64,000 nucleotides of DNA. Source: UBA6814 sp040753075 (GTDB taxonomy: Bacteria > Desulfobacterota > Desulfovibrionia > Desulfovibrionales > Desulfovibrionaceae). The notes beneath the pieces are model-generated. The model saw only the letters and a list, made by a program, of their open reading frames with translations. It searched no databases and was not told the origin of the DNA. Shown piece by piece: positions 24,629 through 35,412 of this stretch. How positions within the stretch are numbered: position 1 is the first letter of the stretch; the number at the start of each line of letters is the position of its first letter. Where the stretch lies: NCBI GenBank assembly GCA_040753075.1, contig JBFMHA010000004.1:37386-101385 (forward strand), in the 5' to 3' direction. A program made the translations under genes and the position numbers.

Positions 24629-24646
24629 GCGACGCCGTTGCGTCGC
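24629..24646. other. Hairpin in the hyuA leader
   Basis: The perfect inverted repeat GCGACGC-CGTT-GCGTCGC lies 25 bases before the HyuA start, in a CpG-rich repeated segment. It has no T tract, so it may be a leader structure rather than a terminator. Confidence 0.35.
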
Positions 24647-24670
24647 GCGTCGCGCGGTCTTTTCTGGAAC

Positions 24671-26683
<2,013 letters not shown>

Positions 26684-26698
26684 GAAAGGCGCACGCAC

Positions 26699-27055
26699 AT
26701 GCCCGTAGGCGACGCGACCGAACGACGGCTGGTCATCGTCTGGACTTCGGCCGACCGCGAGGTGGCCCTGAACATGGTGTTCATGTACGCCAGGAACTGC
26801 CTGCTCAAGGACTGGTGGGACCGGGTGGTGCTCATGGTCTGGGGCCCGGCCGCCCGGCTGATCCTGGAGGACGCCGAGGTCCGCGCCGCTCTGGACGAGG
26901 CCCGCGCGGCCGGGGTCATGGTCTGGGCCTGCCGGGCCTGCGCCGAGCGCTACGGCATCGTCAACCGCCTCCAGGACCTGGGCCTGGACGTGCTCTACGT
27001 GGGCCAGCCCCTCACCCGCATGCTGCAGACCGACTGGAAGACCCTGAGCTTCTGA
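26699..27055 (+). CDS. DsrE/DsrF-like small protein between HyuA and HyuB
   Basis: The 118-aa protein has the DsrE fold: strand LVIVWTSADREVALNMVFMYA, LLKDWWDRVVLMVWGPAARLI and a Cys pair in WACRACAERYGI, the position of the active sulfur-relay Cys in the family. DsrE-type proteins carry persulfide sulfur or act as small-molecule binders. It is tightly packed between hyuA (15-base gap) and hyuB (8-base gap), so it is expressed with the oxoprolinase-type enzyme. The link between them is not known. Confidence 0.8.
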   Translation: MPVGDATERRLVIVWTSADREVALNMVFMYARNCLLKDWWDRVVLMVWGPAARLILEDAEVRAALDEARAAGVMVWACRACAERYGIVNRLQDLGLDVLYVGQPLTRMLQTDWKTLSF

Positions 27056-27063
27056 GCGCGGCC

Positions 27064-28638
27064 ATGGACGTGAACCCCATCCTCCTGGAAGTCTTCCGGC
27101 GCCGCTTCGCCTCCATCGCCGAGGAGATGGGGTCCACCCTCATGCGCACCGGGTACTCGCCCAACATCAAGGAGCGCCGGGACTTCTCCTGCGCGGTGTT
27201 CGACGCCGCGGGCAACATGCTGGCCCAGGCCGCCCACATCCCGGTGCACCTGGGCTCCATGCCCCTGTCCGTGCAGGCCGCCCTGGCCGCCGGGCCCCTG
27301 CGGCCGGGCGACATGGTGGCCCTGAACGACCCTTTCCGGGGCGGCACCCACCTGCCGGACATCACCCTGGTGGCCCCGGCCTTCGTCCCGGGCGCGGACG
27401 CGCCGGCCTTCCTGGTGGCCAACCGCGCCCACCACGCCGACGTGGGCGGCATGTCCCCGGGCTCCATGCCCCTGTCCTCCTCCATCCATCAGGAGGGCCT
27501 CATCATCCCGCCCCTGCGCCTGGTCAAGGAGGGCAGGGCCGATCCGGACCTCATGGCCCTGCTCCTGGCCAACGTGCGCACCCCGGACGAGCGGCGGGGC
27601 GACTTCGCGGCCCAGATCATGGCCAACCGCACCGGCCAGGCCCGCCTGGACGAACTGCTGGCCGGCCACGGGGAGGAGTCCTGCGCCGCGCACGCCGCGG
27701 CCCTGCTGGACCACGCCGAGGCCCTGACCCGGGCCAGCCTGCGCGACCTGCCCGACGGGGTCTGGTCCTTCACCGACTATCTGGACGACGACGGCCAGGG
27801 CGCGCGGGACATCCCCATCCGCCTGCGCCTGGAGAAGTCCGGGGACGCCCTGCGCCTGGACTTCACCGGCTCCGCCCCCCAGGTCCGGGGCGGGGTCAAC
27901 GCGGTGCGCGCCATCACCCTGTCCGCGGCCCTCTACGTGCTGCGCTCCCTGGCCGCGGCCCAGGGCCGCGACATCCCGGCCAACGCCGGCTGCCTGCGGC
28001 CCGTGGAGGTCCTCACCACTCCGGGCACGGTGGTGGACGCCCTGCCCCCCGCGGCCGTGGCCGGGGGCAACGTGGAGACCTCCCAGCGCATCGTGGACGT
28101 GATCCTGGGCGCCCTGGCCCAGGCCGCGCCCCACCTGGTCCCGGCCGCTTCCCAGGGCACCATGAACAACCTGGCCATCGGCGGCCTGGACCCGCGCACG
28201 GGCGCGCCCTTCGCCTACTACGAGACCCTGGCCGGCGGGGCCGGGGCCACCGCCCTCCGGGCCGGGGCCTCGGCCGTGCACACCCACATGACCAACACCC
28301 TGAACACCCCGGTGGAGGCCCTGGAGTACGCCTACCCCCTGCTGTGCACCGAGTGCTCCATCCGCCGCGGCTCGGGCGGGGCCGGCCGTCGGCCCGGCGG
28401 GGACGGCCTGGTCCGCGCCCTGACCCTGCTGGCCGAGGCCGAGGTCACGGTGCTCTCGGAGCGCCGCACCCGCGGCCCCTGGGGCCTGGCCGGCGGCCGC
28501 CCCGGCGCGCCCGGCCGCAACAGCGTGACCCGGGGCGGCGTCACGCAGGAGATGCCGGGCAAGTTCTCGGTCCGCCTGGCCCCGGGCGACTCCCTGCGCA
28601 TCGAAACCCCGGGCGGGGGCGGGTACGGCGAGGAGTAG
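27064..28638 (+). CDS. hyuB: Hydantoinase/oxoprolinase subunit B (HyuB)
   Basis: The 524-aa protein matches HyuB throughout: LMRTGYSPNIKERRDFSCAV, HIPVHLGSMP, LNDPFRGGTHLPDITL, ANRAHHADVGG and a C-terminus with GGGGYGE. It binds the cyclic amide substrate and couples to HyuA. The ATG at 27064 follows the DsrE gene closely. The GGTHLPD and HHADVGG segments carry the metal ligands of the family. A terminator follows at 28822. Confidence 0.9.
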   Translation: MDVNPILLEVFRRRFASIAEEMGSTLMRTGYSPNIKERRDFSCAVFDAAGNMLAQAAHIPVHLGSMPLSVQAALAAGPLRPGDMVALNDPFRGGTHLPDITLVAPAFVPGADAPAFLVANRAHHADVGGMSPGSMPLSSSIHQEGLIIPPLRLVKEGRADPDLMALLLANVRTPDERRGDFAAQIMANRTGQARLDELLAGHGEESCAAHAAALLDHAEALTRASLRDLPDGVWSFTDYLDDDGQGARDIPIRLRLEKSGDALRLDFTGSAPQVRGGVNAVRAITLSAALYVLRSLAAAQGRDIPANAGCLRPVEVLTTPGTVVDALPPAAVAGGNVETSQRIVDVILGALAQAAPHLVPAASQGTMNNLAIGGLDPRTGAPFAYYETLAGGAGATALRAGASAVHTHMTNTLNTPVEALEYAYPLLCTECSIRRGSGGAGRRPGGDGLVRALTLLAEAEVTVLSERRTRGPWGLAGGRPGAPGRNSVTRGGVTQEMPGKFSVRLAPGDSLRIETPGGGGYGEE

Positions 28639-28821
28639 GGGAAGCCGCGTGACGGCGGGGGGTCCTTGCGTGCCGGCTCTCCTGCCCGGGAGGATCCCGC
28701 CATGGTGGCGCCGTCTCGCGGAGCGGGCAGGGTGTCAACCCGGGGCCGGCTCCAACTGCGGGACTGTTGGGCCAACGGCTTGGAATGGCGGGACGCTCGC
28801 GTCGAAACGCGGTGCCAGCAC

Positions 28822-28850
28822 CCGTCCATGTCCGGACGGCTTTGCTTTTT
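28822..28850 (+). terminator. Terminator after the hyu operon
   Basis: A 6-bp stem CCGTCC/GGACGG with a 6-base loop is followed by CTTTGCTTTTT. It lies in the 261-base gap between hyuB and the thioredoxin-like gene, which is otherwise empty. Confidence 0.55.
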
Positions 28851-28899
28851 CCAACCTCTCGGTTAGGAATAGTAAACCGCACTCCATTGGAGGCCCGTC

Positions 28900-29472
28900 A
28901 TGCGCTGGCTGCTCGCAACAATCCTGGCCCTGGGACTTTCCTGCGCCTCGGCCTCGGCCTGGGCCTCTGGCCAGGGCCAGGACCCGCACCTCACGGCCAT
29001 ATCCGATCTGGAGCTGTCCGGCCCGGTGTCCAAGCCGGCCGCGGCCTATCTCGGCCTGCCCGAGGGGGAAGGGGGCTTCCGCCTGTCCCAGGTCAAGGCC
29101 GACTTCCTGCTGGTCGAGGTCTTCAGCATGTACTGTCCCTACTGCCAGGCCGAGGCCAGGAACGTGAACGCGCTCTTCGGGCTGCTGCAAAAGTCCAAGG
29201 CCGCGGGAAAAATGAAGCTGCTGGGAATCGGCGCGGGCAACACCCCCTTCGAGGTGGATTTCTTCCGGGACAAGTACCAGGTTCCCTTCCCCCTGTTCCC
29301 GGACCAGGACTTCGTCTGCCACAAGGCCCTGAACGGGCCGGGCACGCCCTATTTCATGCTCCTGAAGCCCGACGGCGCGGGCGGCTTCACGGTGCTGCAC
29401 AGCCACCTGGGCGCTATCGGCGACCCGGGCCAGTTCCTGGACGTCCTGCTCCGGAAGGCCGGTCTGCGCTGA
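28900..29472 (+). CDS. Periplasmic thioredoxin-like protein (TlpA/DsbE type)
   Basis: The 190-aa protein has a Sec signal (residues 1-22, ASA-WAS region), then a thioredoxin fold with the redox motif CPYC in VFSMYCPYCQAEARN and a cis-Pro in GPGTPYFML. The CPYC pair is oxidising, closer to glutaredoxin than to the CGPC of thioredoxin. It probably exchanges thiols in the periplasm. The next gene (21-base gap) is an exported peroxiredoxin, so the pair could form a periplasmic peroxide-reduction couple in which this protein recycles the peroxiredoxin (inference). Confidence 0.82.
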   Translation: MRWLLATILALGLSCASASAWASGQGQDPHLTAISDLELSGPVSKPAAAYLGLPEGEGGFRLSQVKADFLLVEVFSMYCPYCQAEARNVNALFGLLQKSKAAGKMKLLGIGAGNTPFEVDFFRDKYQVPFPLFPDQDFVCHKALNGPGTPYFMLLKPDGAGGFTVLHSHLGAIGDPGQFLDVLLRKAGLR

Positions 29473-29493
29473 ACCCCGCAAGGAGAATACGCC

Positions 29494-30081
29494 ATGCTGC
29501 GCAGAGCAATCCTGTTCGCCGTGTTGGCCGCGCTTTTCGCCGTTCCGGCCGGGGCCGGTCAGGTGTCCCCGGAGCACATCTACAACCCCGGGCAGCTGCC
29601 GGCCACGGACAGCACGCTCAGGGTGGCGGTGGGCCAGGCGGCCCCGGACTTCACCCTGCCCGCGCTGGGCGGAGACCGGGTGACCCTGTCCAGCTACCGG
29701 GGCCGCAAGAACGTGGTCCTGTCCTTCGTGCCTGCGGCCTTCACCCCGGTGTGCTCGGACCAGTGGCCCGGCTACAATTTCGCCCGTGAGCTGTTCGAGC
29801 AGCGCCAGGCCATCATCCTGGGCGTCAGCACGGACAACACCCCGTCCCAGTACGCCTGGGTCCGGGAGATGGGCGGGCTGTGGTTCCCGGTGCTCTCGGA
29901 CTTCTGGCCGCACGGGGCCGTGTCCTCGGCCTACGGGGTGCTGCGCTCCACGGGCGTGAGCGAGCGGGCCATCATCATCGTGGACACCCAGGGCGTGATC
30001 CGCTTCATCGACGTGCACGACATCAACACCCGCCCCGACCTGGGGGTCATCGTCAAGGAGCTGGACAAGCTCAAGAAGTAG
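29494..30081 (+). CDS. Exported peroxiredoxin (AhpC/TSA family)
   Basis: The 195-aa protein has a signal peptide (residues 1-21, cleavage after AGA) and the AhpC/TSA domain: GQAAPDFTLPALGGDRVTLS, then peroxidatic Cys in FTPVCSDQ (AFTPVCSDQWPGYN). No other Cys remains in the mature chain, so it is a 1-Cys enzyme that needs an outside reductant; the thioredoxin-like protein encoded just upstream is the obvious candidate. AAGGAG precedes the ATG. Its 3' end overlaps the convergent histidine-kinase gene by 11 bases. Confidence 0.85.
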   Translation: MLRRAILFAVLAALFAVPAGAGQVSPEHIYNPGQLPATDSTLRVAVGQAAPDFTLPALGGDRVTLSSYRGRKNVVLSFVPAAFTPVCSDQWPGYNFARELFEQRQAIILGVSTDNTPSQYAWVREMGGLWFPVLSDFWPHGAVSSAYGVLRSTGVSERAIIIVDTQGVIRFIDVHDINTRPDLGVIVKELDKLKK

Positions 30082-32002
30082 GCCGCGCCGCGGGCAGCAG
30101 CACCATGAAGGTGGAGCCCCGGCCCGGGGTGGAGCGCAGGGCGATGGATCCGCCGTAGTGCTCCACGATCTGGCGGGAGATGGTGAGCCCAAGCCCCGTG
30201 CCCCGGGGCTTGTCCGCCTCGTTCTGGTGGGCCTGGTGGAAGACCTCGAAGACCCGGGCCTGCTCCTCTTCGGGGATGCCCAGGCCGGTGTCCTCCACCG
30301 CGAACTCCACCTGGCCCGGGCCGTCGGCCCGGGCGCGGAGCCGCACATGGCCCCGGTCGGTGAACTTCACCGCGTTGGACAGGAGGTTCAGGAGCACCTG
30401 CTTGAGCCGGTCCGGGTCCACCCGCACCGGCGGGAGCGCCGGCTCCAGCTCCACCGCGAACTCCACGTCCGGCAGCTGCTCGAACCAGCCCCGCGCCATG
30501 TCCGCGACCTCGCGCGCCAGGTCTCCCGGGTCCACCTCGCGGTCCTGCCACTCCACCCGGCCGGACTCGATCTTGGTCAGGTCGAGCACGTCGTTGATGA
30601 GCCGGGTCAGGCGCTCCCCCTCGCTGCTCAGGATGTCCAGGTTGTCCAGGATCTGCCTGGCCTGGCGCGTCAGGTCCGGGTCGGACCAGGCCAGGTCCAG
30701 GAAATGCCGTGCGAACTTCTTGCGGGAGAGCTTGGCGAAGCCCAGCAGGGAGGTGAGCGGGGTGCGCAGCTCGTGGGACACCGAGGAGAGGAAGGCGCTC
30801 TTCATGGCGTCCAGCTCGCGCAGTTGGGCGCTGATCCGTTCGGCCTCGTCCTTGGCCTGGCGCAGGCGCTCCTCCATGGCCTTGCGCTGGGTGATGTCCC
30901 GGGCCACCCAGACCACGGCCTCCACCTTGCCGTCGCGGCCGCGGATGGCCGAGGACCGGCCTTCGAACCAGCGTTGGCCCGCGGGCAGGTCGAAGGCGTA
31001 CTCCAGGACCTGCGGCGCCCGGGTGCGGGCGGCCTGGGCCACGGTGGCCATGATCTTCTCCGCCGGGTCCGGGGGGAGCACCTCGTTGAGCAGCCTGCCG
31101 CGCAGGGCCGCCCCGTCGCCGTAGAGGTTGTTGCGGGCCGGGGAGAGGACCTCCAGGTAGCGGCCCTCGGGGTCCACCACGAAGGCGATGTCCGGCAGGG
31201 CGTCCAGGAAGGCCTGGGTGCGCTTCTGCTCCTCCTCCAGGGCGCGGTTGGCCGCGGTCAGCTCGGCGATCTTGGACTGGATGGCGTCGCGCATGGCGGC
31301 CAGGGAGCGGGACAGGCTGCCCACCTCGTCCACGGGCTCCTCGGCGAAGGGCTGGTCCAGCCGGCCCCGGGCCAGGCGGTCGGCGGCCTCGGTGAGCCGG
31401 AGCAGGGGCCGGGCCACCGTGACCCGGATGATGAGCAGGATGGCCAGGCTGGTCAGGGCCAGGCCGGCCAGGGACAGGCCGGCCACGAAGACCACGGCCT
31501 CCCCCTTGCGTCCCTCGGTGCGGTCGGTGCGCAGCTTGGTGTAGGCGTAGAACACCGGCGCGCCGCCGGGAAAGGGGATGACGGGGGTCACGCTGACCAG
31601 GTAGCCCTGGTCCTCCTCCCGCCAGCGCAGCAGGACCGGGTCATGGCTGCCGGCCGCGAACCAGGACGGGTCGAGACCCGGGACCAGGGCCACGCTCCTT
31701 CCCACGTGCTCCGGCCGGGTGGCGTAGTACACGGTGTCGTCCGCGCCCACCACCATGCCCTCCAGGAATTCGTCCCCGGCCAGTTCGGTCATGATCTCCC
31801 GGTCGGCCACTGATTCGTAGCGGAGCAACTGGCGGTTCATGAGCAGGCCGGGCATCCGGGCCCGGGCCTCCAGGCCCTGCTCGGCCTCGTCGAAGAAGCG
31901 GGCCAGGATGTACGTCCCCATGCCGCCCAGGGCGAGGCTCTGCACCAGGACCACGATGATCCCGATGGTCAGGGTGATGCTGCGGGTGCGCGGCGCGGGC
32001 AT
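30071..32002 (-). CDS. Membrane histidine kinase with single periplasmic sensor, HAMP and PAS
   Basis: The 643-aa protein has membrane helices at about 9-32 and 175-197, a periplasmic sensor between them (sCache/PAS-like), HAMP (VARPLLRLTEAADRLARGRL), a coiled coil, PAS (LPDIAFVVDPEGRYLEVL), HisKA with SHELRTPLTSLLGF and HATPase (NLLSNAVKFT, DTGLGIP, GTGLGLT). No receiver or adjacent regulator is present. It starts 3 bases after the stop of a periplasmic binding protein gene, so the two form an operon in which the binding protein likely supplies the signal. Confidence 0.88.
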   Translation of the reverse strand: MPAPRTRSITLTIGIIVVLVQSLALGGMGTYILARFFDEAEQGLEARARMPGLLMNRQLLRYESVADREIMTELAGDEFLEGMVVGADDTVYYATRPEHVGRSVALVPGLDPSWFAAGSHDPVLLRWREEDQGYLVSVTPVIPFPGGAPVFYAYTKLRTDRTEGRKGEAVVFVAGLSLAGLALTSLAILLIIRVTVARPLLRLTEAADRLARGRLDQPFAEEPVDEVGSLSRSLAAMRDAIQSKIAELTAANRALEEEQKRTQAFLDALPDIAFVVDPEGRYLEVLSPARNNLYGDGAALRGRLLNEVLPPDPAEKIMATVAQAARTRAPQVLEYAFDLPAGQRWFEGRSSAIRGRDGKVEAVVWVARDITQRKAMEERLRQAKDEAERISAQLRELDAMKSAFLSSVSHELRTPLTSLLGFAKLSRKKFARHFLDLAWSDPDLTRQARQILDNLDILSSEGERLTRLINDVLDLTKIESGRVEWQDREVDPGDLAREVADMARGWFEQLPDVEFAVELEPALPPVRVDPDRLKQVLLNLLSNAVKFTDRGHVRLRARADGPGQVEFAVEDTGLGIPEEEQARVFEVFHQAHQNEADKPRGTGLGLTISRQIVEHYGGSIALRSTPGRGSTFMVLLPAARPTS

Positions 32003-32005
32003 GGC

Positions 32006-33268
32006 TCAGGGCGCGGGCTTGGCCGCCTTGGCGGCCTGTTCGTCCAGCCGGGCCAGGATGGCGTCCAGGTCCTCGGGATGGGCCAGGAAGGAGGCCAGGG
32101 CCTCCAGTCCGGCGGCGGCCACGGCCGGGGGGGTGGCCAGGTCGTAGTTGAAGGCCCAGTGCGGGCAGTCGTTGATGAACGCGCGCACCCTGGCCTGGAG
32201 CGGTCCGTAGAAGGACGGCGGCGCCAGGCTGCTGGGGGCCAGCGCTCCGGACCCGGCGCTCATGGCCTGTTGCGGCCCGGCCTCGCTGAAAAACACCGCC
32301 GCGGCCTTGGCCGCGGCCACGTTGCCTTCGCGGGGCACGGCCACGGCGTCGATGGGCCCCAGGCTCACGCAGGGCGCGCCGGGGTCCACCGCCGGAAAGG
32401 GGAACACGTCGAAGTCCCGGCCCGGGGCCAGCTTGACCTGGGCCTCGTAGAGGCCGGCGGCCCAGGTGCCCATGAGGGTCATGGCCGCCTTGCCCGAGGC
32501 CACCATCATGCAGGCCTCGGCCCAGTCGTAGCGTCCGGGGTCGGGCGCGAAGAAGCCCTCGTCGAGCAGCTCCCTCCACAGGGCGAAGGCGCGGCGGGAC
32601 TCGGGGGCGCGGTAGGAGGCGCGGCCCGTCACGAGCTCCTCGCGCCAGGCGGGGCCGGCCGTGCGCAGCAGAAGGAGGTCGAACCAGAACTGGGCGGGCC
32701 AGCGCTCCCGGCTGCCCAGGGCCAGGGGGGTCACGCCCGCGGCCTTGAGGGTGCGGCAGGCGGCCTTGAAGGACTCCCAGTCCGCGGGCGGGGCGATGCC
32801 CAGCTTGCGGAACAAGCCGGCGTTGTAGAACAGGCCGACCCAGTGCTGGGTGAGGGGGATCACGTATTTGCGGCCGTTGTAGGTGCAGGCCGCGGCCACC
32901 TGCGGGGGGAACCGGCTGTCCAGGCCGGCCTCGGCCCACACGTCGTCCAGGGGGGCGAGCTTGCCGGCGTCCACCAGGGCCTGGGTCCGAGCCCCGGCCC
33001 AGTAGGAGAAGAGGTCCGGCGGGTTGCCGCTCTCCAGCATGACCTTGATGCCGATCTTGAAGGACTCGTGCTCGAAGCCCGTGGCCCGCAGCCGGAAGCG
33101 GTCCTGGGACTGGTTGAAGGCCGCGGCCGCGTCGGCGATGCCGCCGCTCATGTGGCCGGTCCAGTAGTGCAGGAAGTTCACCTGCTCGGGCTGGGCGGCG
33201 CAGGCCAGGCCGGGCAGGCGGAGCAGGGCGGCCAGCACGAGGGCGGCGAGGGCGAAGGGGCGCGGCAT
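32006..33268 (-). CDS. Extracellular solute-binding protein family 1 (sugar type), orphan
   Basis: The 420-aa protein has a Sec signal (residues 1-25, cleavage near LACA-AQP) and a type II binding fold: VNFLHYWTGHMSGGIADAAAAFNQ, GNPPDLFSYWAG, HWVGLFYNAGLFRKLGI and an MTLMGTWAAGLYEAQ segment. Family members bind sugars or glycerol phosphate for ABC importers. There is no permease or ATPase beside it; its only partner is the histidine kinase 3 bases downstream. The start at 33268 follows GGAG by 6 bases. Confidence 0.85.
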   Translation of the reverse strand: MPRPFALAALVLAALLRLPGLACAAQPEQVNFLHYWTGHMSGGIADAAAAFNQSQDRFRLRATGFEHESFKIGIKVMLESGNPPDLFSYWAGARTQALVDAGKLAPLDDVWAEAGLDSRFPPQVAAACTYNGRKYVIPLTQHWVGLFYNAGLFRKLGIAPPADWESFKAACRTLKAAGVTPLALGSRERWPAQFWFDLLLLRTAGPAWREELVTGRASYRAPESRRAFALWRELLDEGFFAPDPGRYDWAEACMMVASGKAAMTLMGTWAAGLYEAQVKLAPGRDFDVFPFPAVDPGAPCVSLGPIDAVAVPREGNVAAAKAAAVFFSEAGPQQAMSAGSGALAPSSLAPPSFYGPLQARVRAFINDCPHWAFNYDLATPPAVAAAGLEALASFLAHPEDLDAILARLDEQAAKAAKPAP

Positions 33269-33403
33269 GGTGGCTCCTCTCCCGGCGGACCCGGGTATGG
33301 CGATCGTCAAAACATAGCCCAACCGGGCGGCGGAAGGCAAACGGAAGGAGGATTGCGGAGAGCGCCTCCCGGCAGGTTTCGGCTTGCGGAGGGGGGGCGG
33401 CCT

Positions 33404-33440
33404 GCCAACCCGGGTTTGCAGGCTGCCAAGCCCGGTTGGC
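33404..33440 (+). promoter_or_regulatory. Tandem activator sites (GCCAA-N6-TTGGC type)
   Basis: Two palindromic sites, GCCAA-CCCGGG-TTTGC (33404-33419) and GCCAA-GCCCGG-TTGGC (33425-33440), are 21 bp apart, two helical turns. They end 64 bp before the -24 element. This spacing is typical of enhancer sites for a dimeric sigma-54 activator. Confidence 0.6.
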
Positions 33441-33504
33441 GGGCCGGGCTTTGGGCCTGTCTGGAAATATGTGCAATCCAGGCATGTTGCGCGCGCGGCC
33501 CCGG

Positions 33505-33520
33505 TGGCATGGTCCTTGCC
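33505..33520 (+). promoter_or_regulatory. Sigma-54 (RpoN) promoter
   Basis: TGGCATGGTCCTTGCC fits TGGCAC-N5-TTGC with GG and GC exactly 10 bases apart. It lies about 65 bases before the YeiH-type start. Confidence 0.75.
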
Positions 33521-33583
33521 TTCGGGCCGTTGACCGGGTGCGCCCGGCGGGTGGACTCACTATACCAAGGAGGTCAGCGGCAC

Positions 33584-35332
33584 ATGGCTGAGAACCAGGC
33601 GACCAAGAGCGACGTGGTCATCGACAAGGGGGCGAGCTCCCTCTCGGACCTGTGGAGAAAGGAGGACTACTGGGCCATCTGGCTCGGGTTCGTGATCCTC
33701 GTAGTGGGGGCGTACATCTTCCTGCCGGCCAAGCTGGACGGCATGGACGAGGCCTTCGCCAAGAACAACGCCATCATGGCCGCGGAGGCGGAGCGCGCGC
33801 CCTTCAAGACCGTGGCCTGGTACAAGGCCCAGGACGCCAAGGAGAAGTTCAAGGGCTCGAGCCTGCCCATCGCCAAGGACTTGAAGGGCTTCCTGGCCCA
33901 TCCCGCGGGCTGGAAGACCAATCCGCTGGATTCCCTGATCCTTTCCAAGGAGCAGGCCGAGGCCCTGTCCGAGAAGGGCAAGCCCGGCCACGAGAAGGCC
34001 AAGGCCGCCGAGGAGGAGGCCCTGGCCGCGGCCCTGGCCGCGGAGAAGGCCGCCGAGGCCGCGACCTTCGGCGACGCCGCCCTGAACGAGGCGGCCAAGG
34101 ACCAGATCGGCGAATGGCGCAAGGCCAAGGCCAGGGCCTCCTCGGCCAAGAAGAAGGCCGAGGTCAAGCCCTACAACGTGATCCCCTCCATGCTCGGCCT
34201 CATGGCGGCCATGGGCCTGTTCTTCGCCGTGGGCATCAAGGCCATGGGCAAGGACGTGAAGGGCTTCCTCATCGGCTTCGGCCCGGTGTTCCTGCTCTCG
34301 GCCTTCTCCTACCTCATGGCCGGGCAGTCCACCATGAAGGAGTACGGCGTGGAGTACGCCATCTGGGGCGTGCTCGGCGGCATGATCATCGCCAACACCG
34401 TGGGCACGCCCAAGTGGGTCAAGCCCGCCCTGGAGGTGGAGTTCTACATCAAGACCGGCCTGGTGCTCCTGGGCGCCGAGGTGCTGTTCAACAAGGTCAT
34501 CGCCATCGGCATCCCGGGCATCTTCGTGGCCTGGGTGGTGACGCCCGTCGTGCTCATCAGCACCTTCATCTTCGGCCAGAAGGTGCTCAAGATGCCCTCC
34601 AAGACCCTGAACATGGTCATCTCCGCGGACATGAGCGTGTGCGGCACCTCGGCGGCCATCGCCACGGCCGCGGCCTGCCGGGCCAAGAAGGAGGAGCTCA
34701 CCCTCTCCATCGGCCTGTCCCTGGTGTTCACCGCCATCATGATGATCGCCATGCCCGCCTTCATCAAGGCCATGGGCATGCCCCACATCCTGGGCGGCGC
34801 CTGGATGGGCGGCACCATCGACGCCACCGGCGCGGTGGCCGCGGCCGGCGCCTTCCTGTCCGAGAAGGCCCTGTACGTGGCCGCCACCATCAAGATGATC
34901 CAGAACGTGCTCATCGGCGTCACCGCCTTCGGCGTGGCCGTCTACTGGTGCGCCAAGGTGGAGTGCCAGGAAGGGCGGCGGGTGAGCTGGATGGAGATCT
35001 GGCACCGCTTCCCCAAGTTCGTGCTGGGCTTCCTGGCCGCCTCCATCATCTTCTCCCTCGTCTACCAGGCCGTCGGCCACGACGCCGGCTTCAGCCTGGT
35101 GGACCACGGCGTTCTGCGCGGCTTCTCGCGCCTCTGCCGGGGCTGGTTCTTCGCCCTGTCCTTCGCGGCCATCGGCCTGGCCACCAACTTCCGGGAGCTG
35201 GCCCACTACTTCAAGGGCGGCAAGCCGGTCATCCTCTACGTGTGCGGCCAGGGCTTCAACCTGGTCCTGACCCTGGCCATGGCCTACGTCATGTTCTACT
35301 GGGTGTTCCCGGACATCACCGCGAAGATCTAG
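33584..35332 (+). CDS. YeiH/UPF0324-family putative sulfate (anion) exporter with long charged insertion
   Basis: The 582-aa protein has about ten membrane helices and the family core: GGMIIANTVG, IKTGLVLLGAEVLF, SADMSVCGTSAAIATAAA, GAWMGGTIDATGAVAAAG and a GLATNFRELAHYFKGG C-terminal segment. Typical members have about 340 residues. Here the first helix (about 29-46) is followed by an unusual stretch of roughly 140 residues (about 47-186) dominated by Lys, Glu and Ala and likely to form long helices or a coiled coil. The extra domain may sense or gate. Family members are proposed to export sulfate, sulfonates or sulfite. AAGGAGGT precedes the ATG, and a sigma-54 promoter with activator sites lies upstream. 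Confidence 0.82.
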   Translation: MAENQATKSDVVIDKGASSLSDLWRKEDYWAIWLGFVILVVGAYIFLPAKLDGMDEAFAKNNAIMAAEAERAPFKTVAWYKAQDAKEKFKGSSLPIAKDLKGFLAHPAGWKTNPLDSLILSKEQAEALSEKGKPGHEKAKAAEEEALAAALAAEKAAEAATFGDAALNEAAKDQIGEWRKAKARASSAKKKAEVKPYNVIPSMLGLMAAMGLFFAVGIKAMGKDVKGFLIGFGPVFLLSAFSYLMAGQSTMKEYGVEYAIWGVLGGMIIANTVGTPKWVKPALEVEFYIKTGLVLLGAEVLFNKVIAIGIPGIFVAWVVTPVVLISTFIFGQKVLKMPSKTLNMVISADMSVCGTSAAIATAAACRAKKEELTLSIGLSLVFTAIMMIAMPAFIKAMGMPHILGGAWMGGTIDATGAVAAAGAFLSEKALYVAATIKMIQNVLIGVTAFGVAVYWCAKVECQEGRRVSWMEIWHRFPKFVLGFLAASIIFSLVYQAVGHDAGFSLVDHGVLRGFSRLCRGWFFALSFAAIGLATNFRELAHYFKGGKPVILYVCGQGFNLVLTLAMAYVMFYWVFPDITAKI

Positions 35333-35412
35333 ATCTGCACGGTACGCCCTACCCCACAACCCGGCGGCCCGGGGCGGACGTTCCGCCTCGGGCCCGCCGG
35401 CCCGGAGGACGC

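Larger units (their letters stand above)
33269..33583. other. Divergent regulatory region with sigma-54 elements
   Basis: This 315-base gap separates the binding-protein/kinase operon (minus) from the YeiH-type gene (plus). It contains the paired activator sites and the sigma-54 promoter listed separately, and no small gene. Confidence 0.6.
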
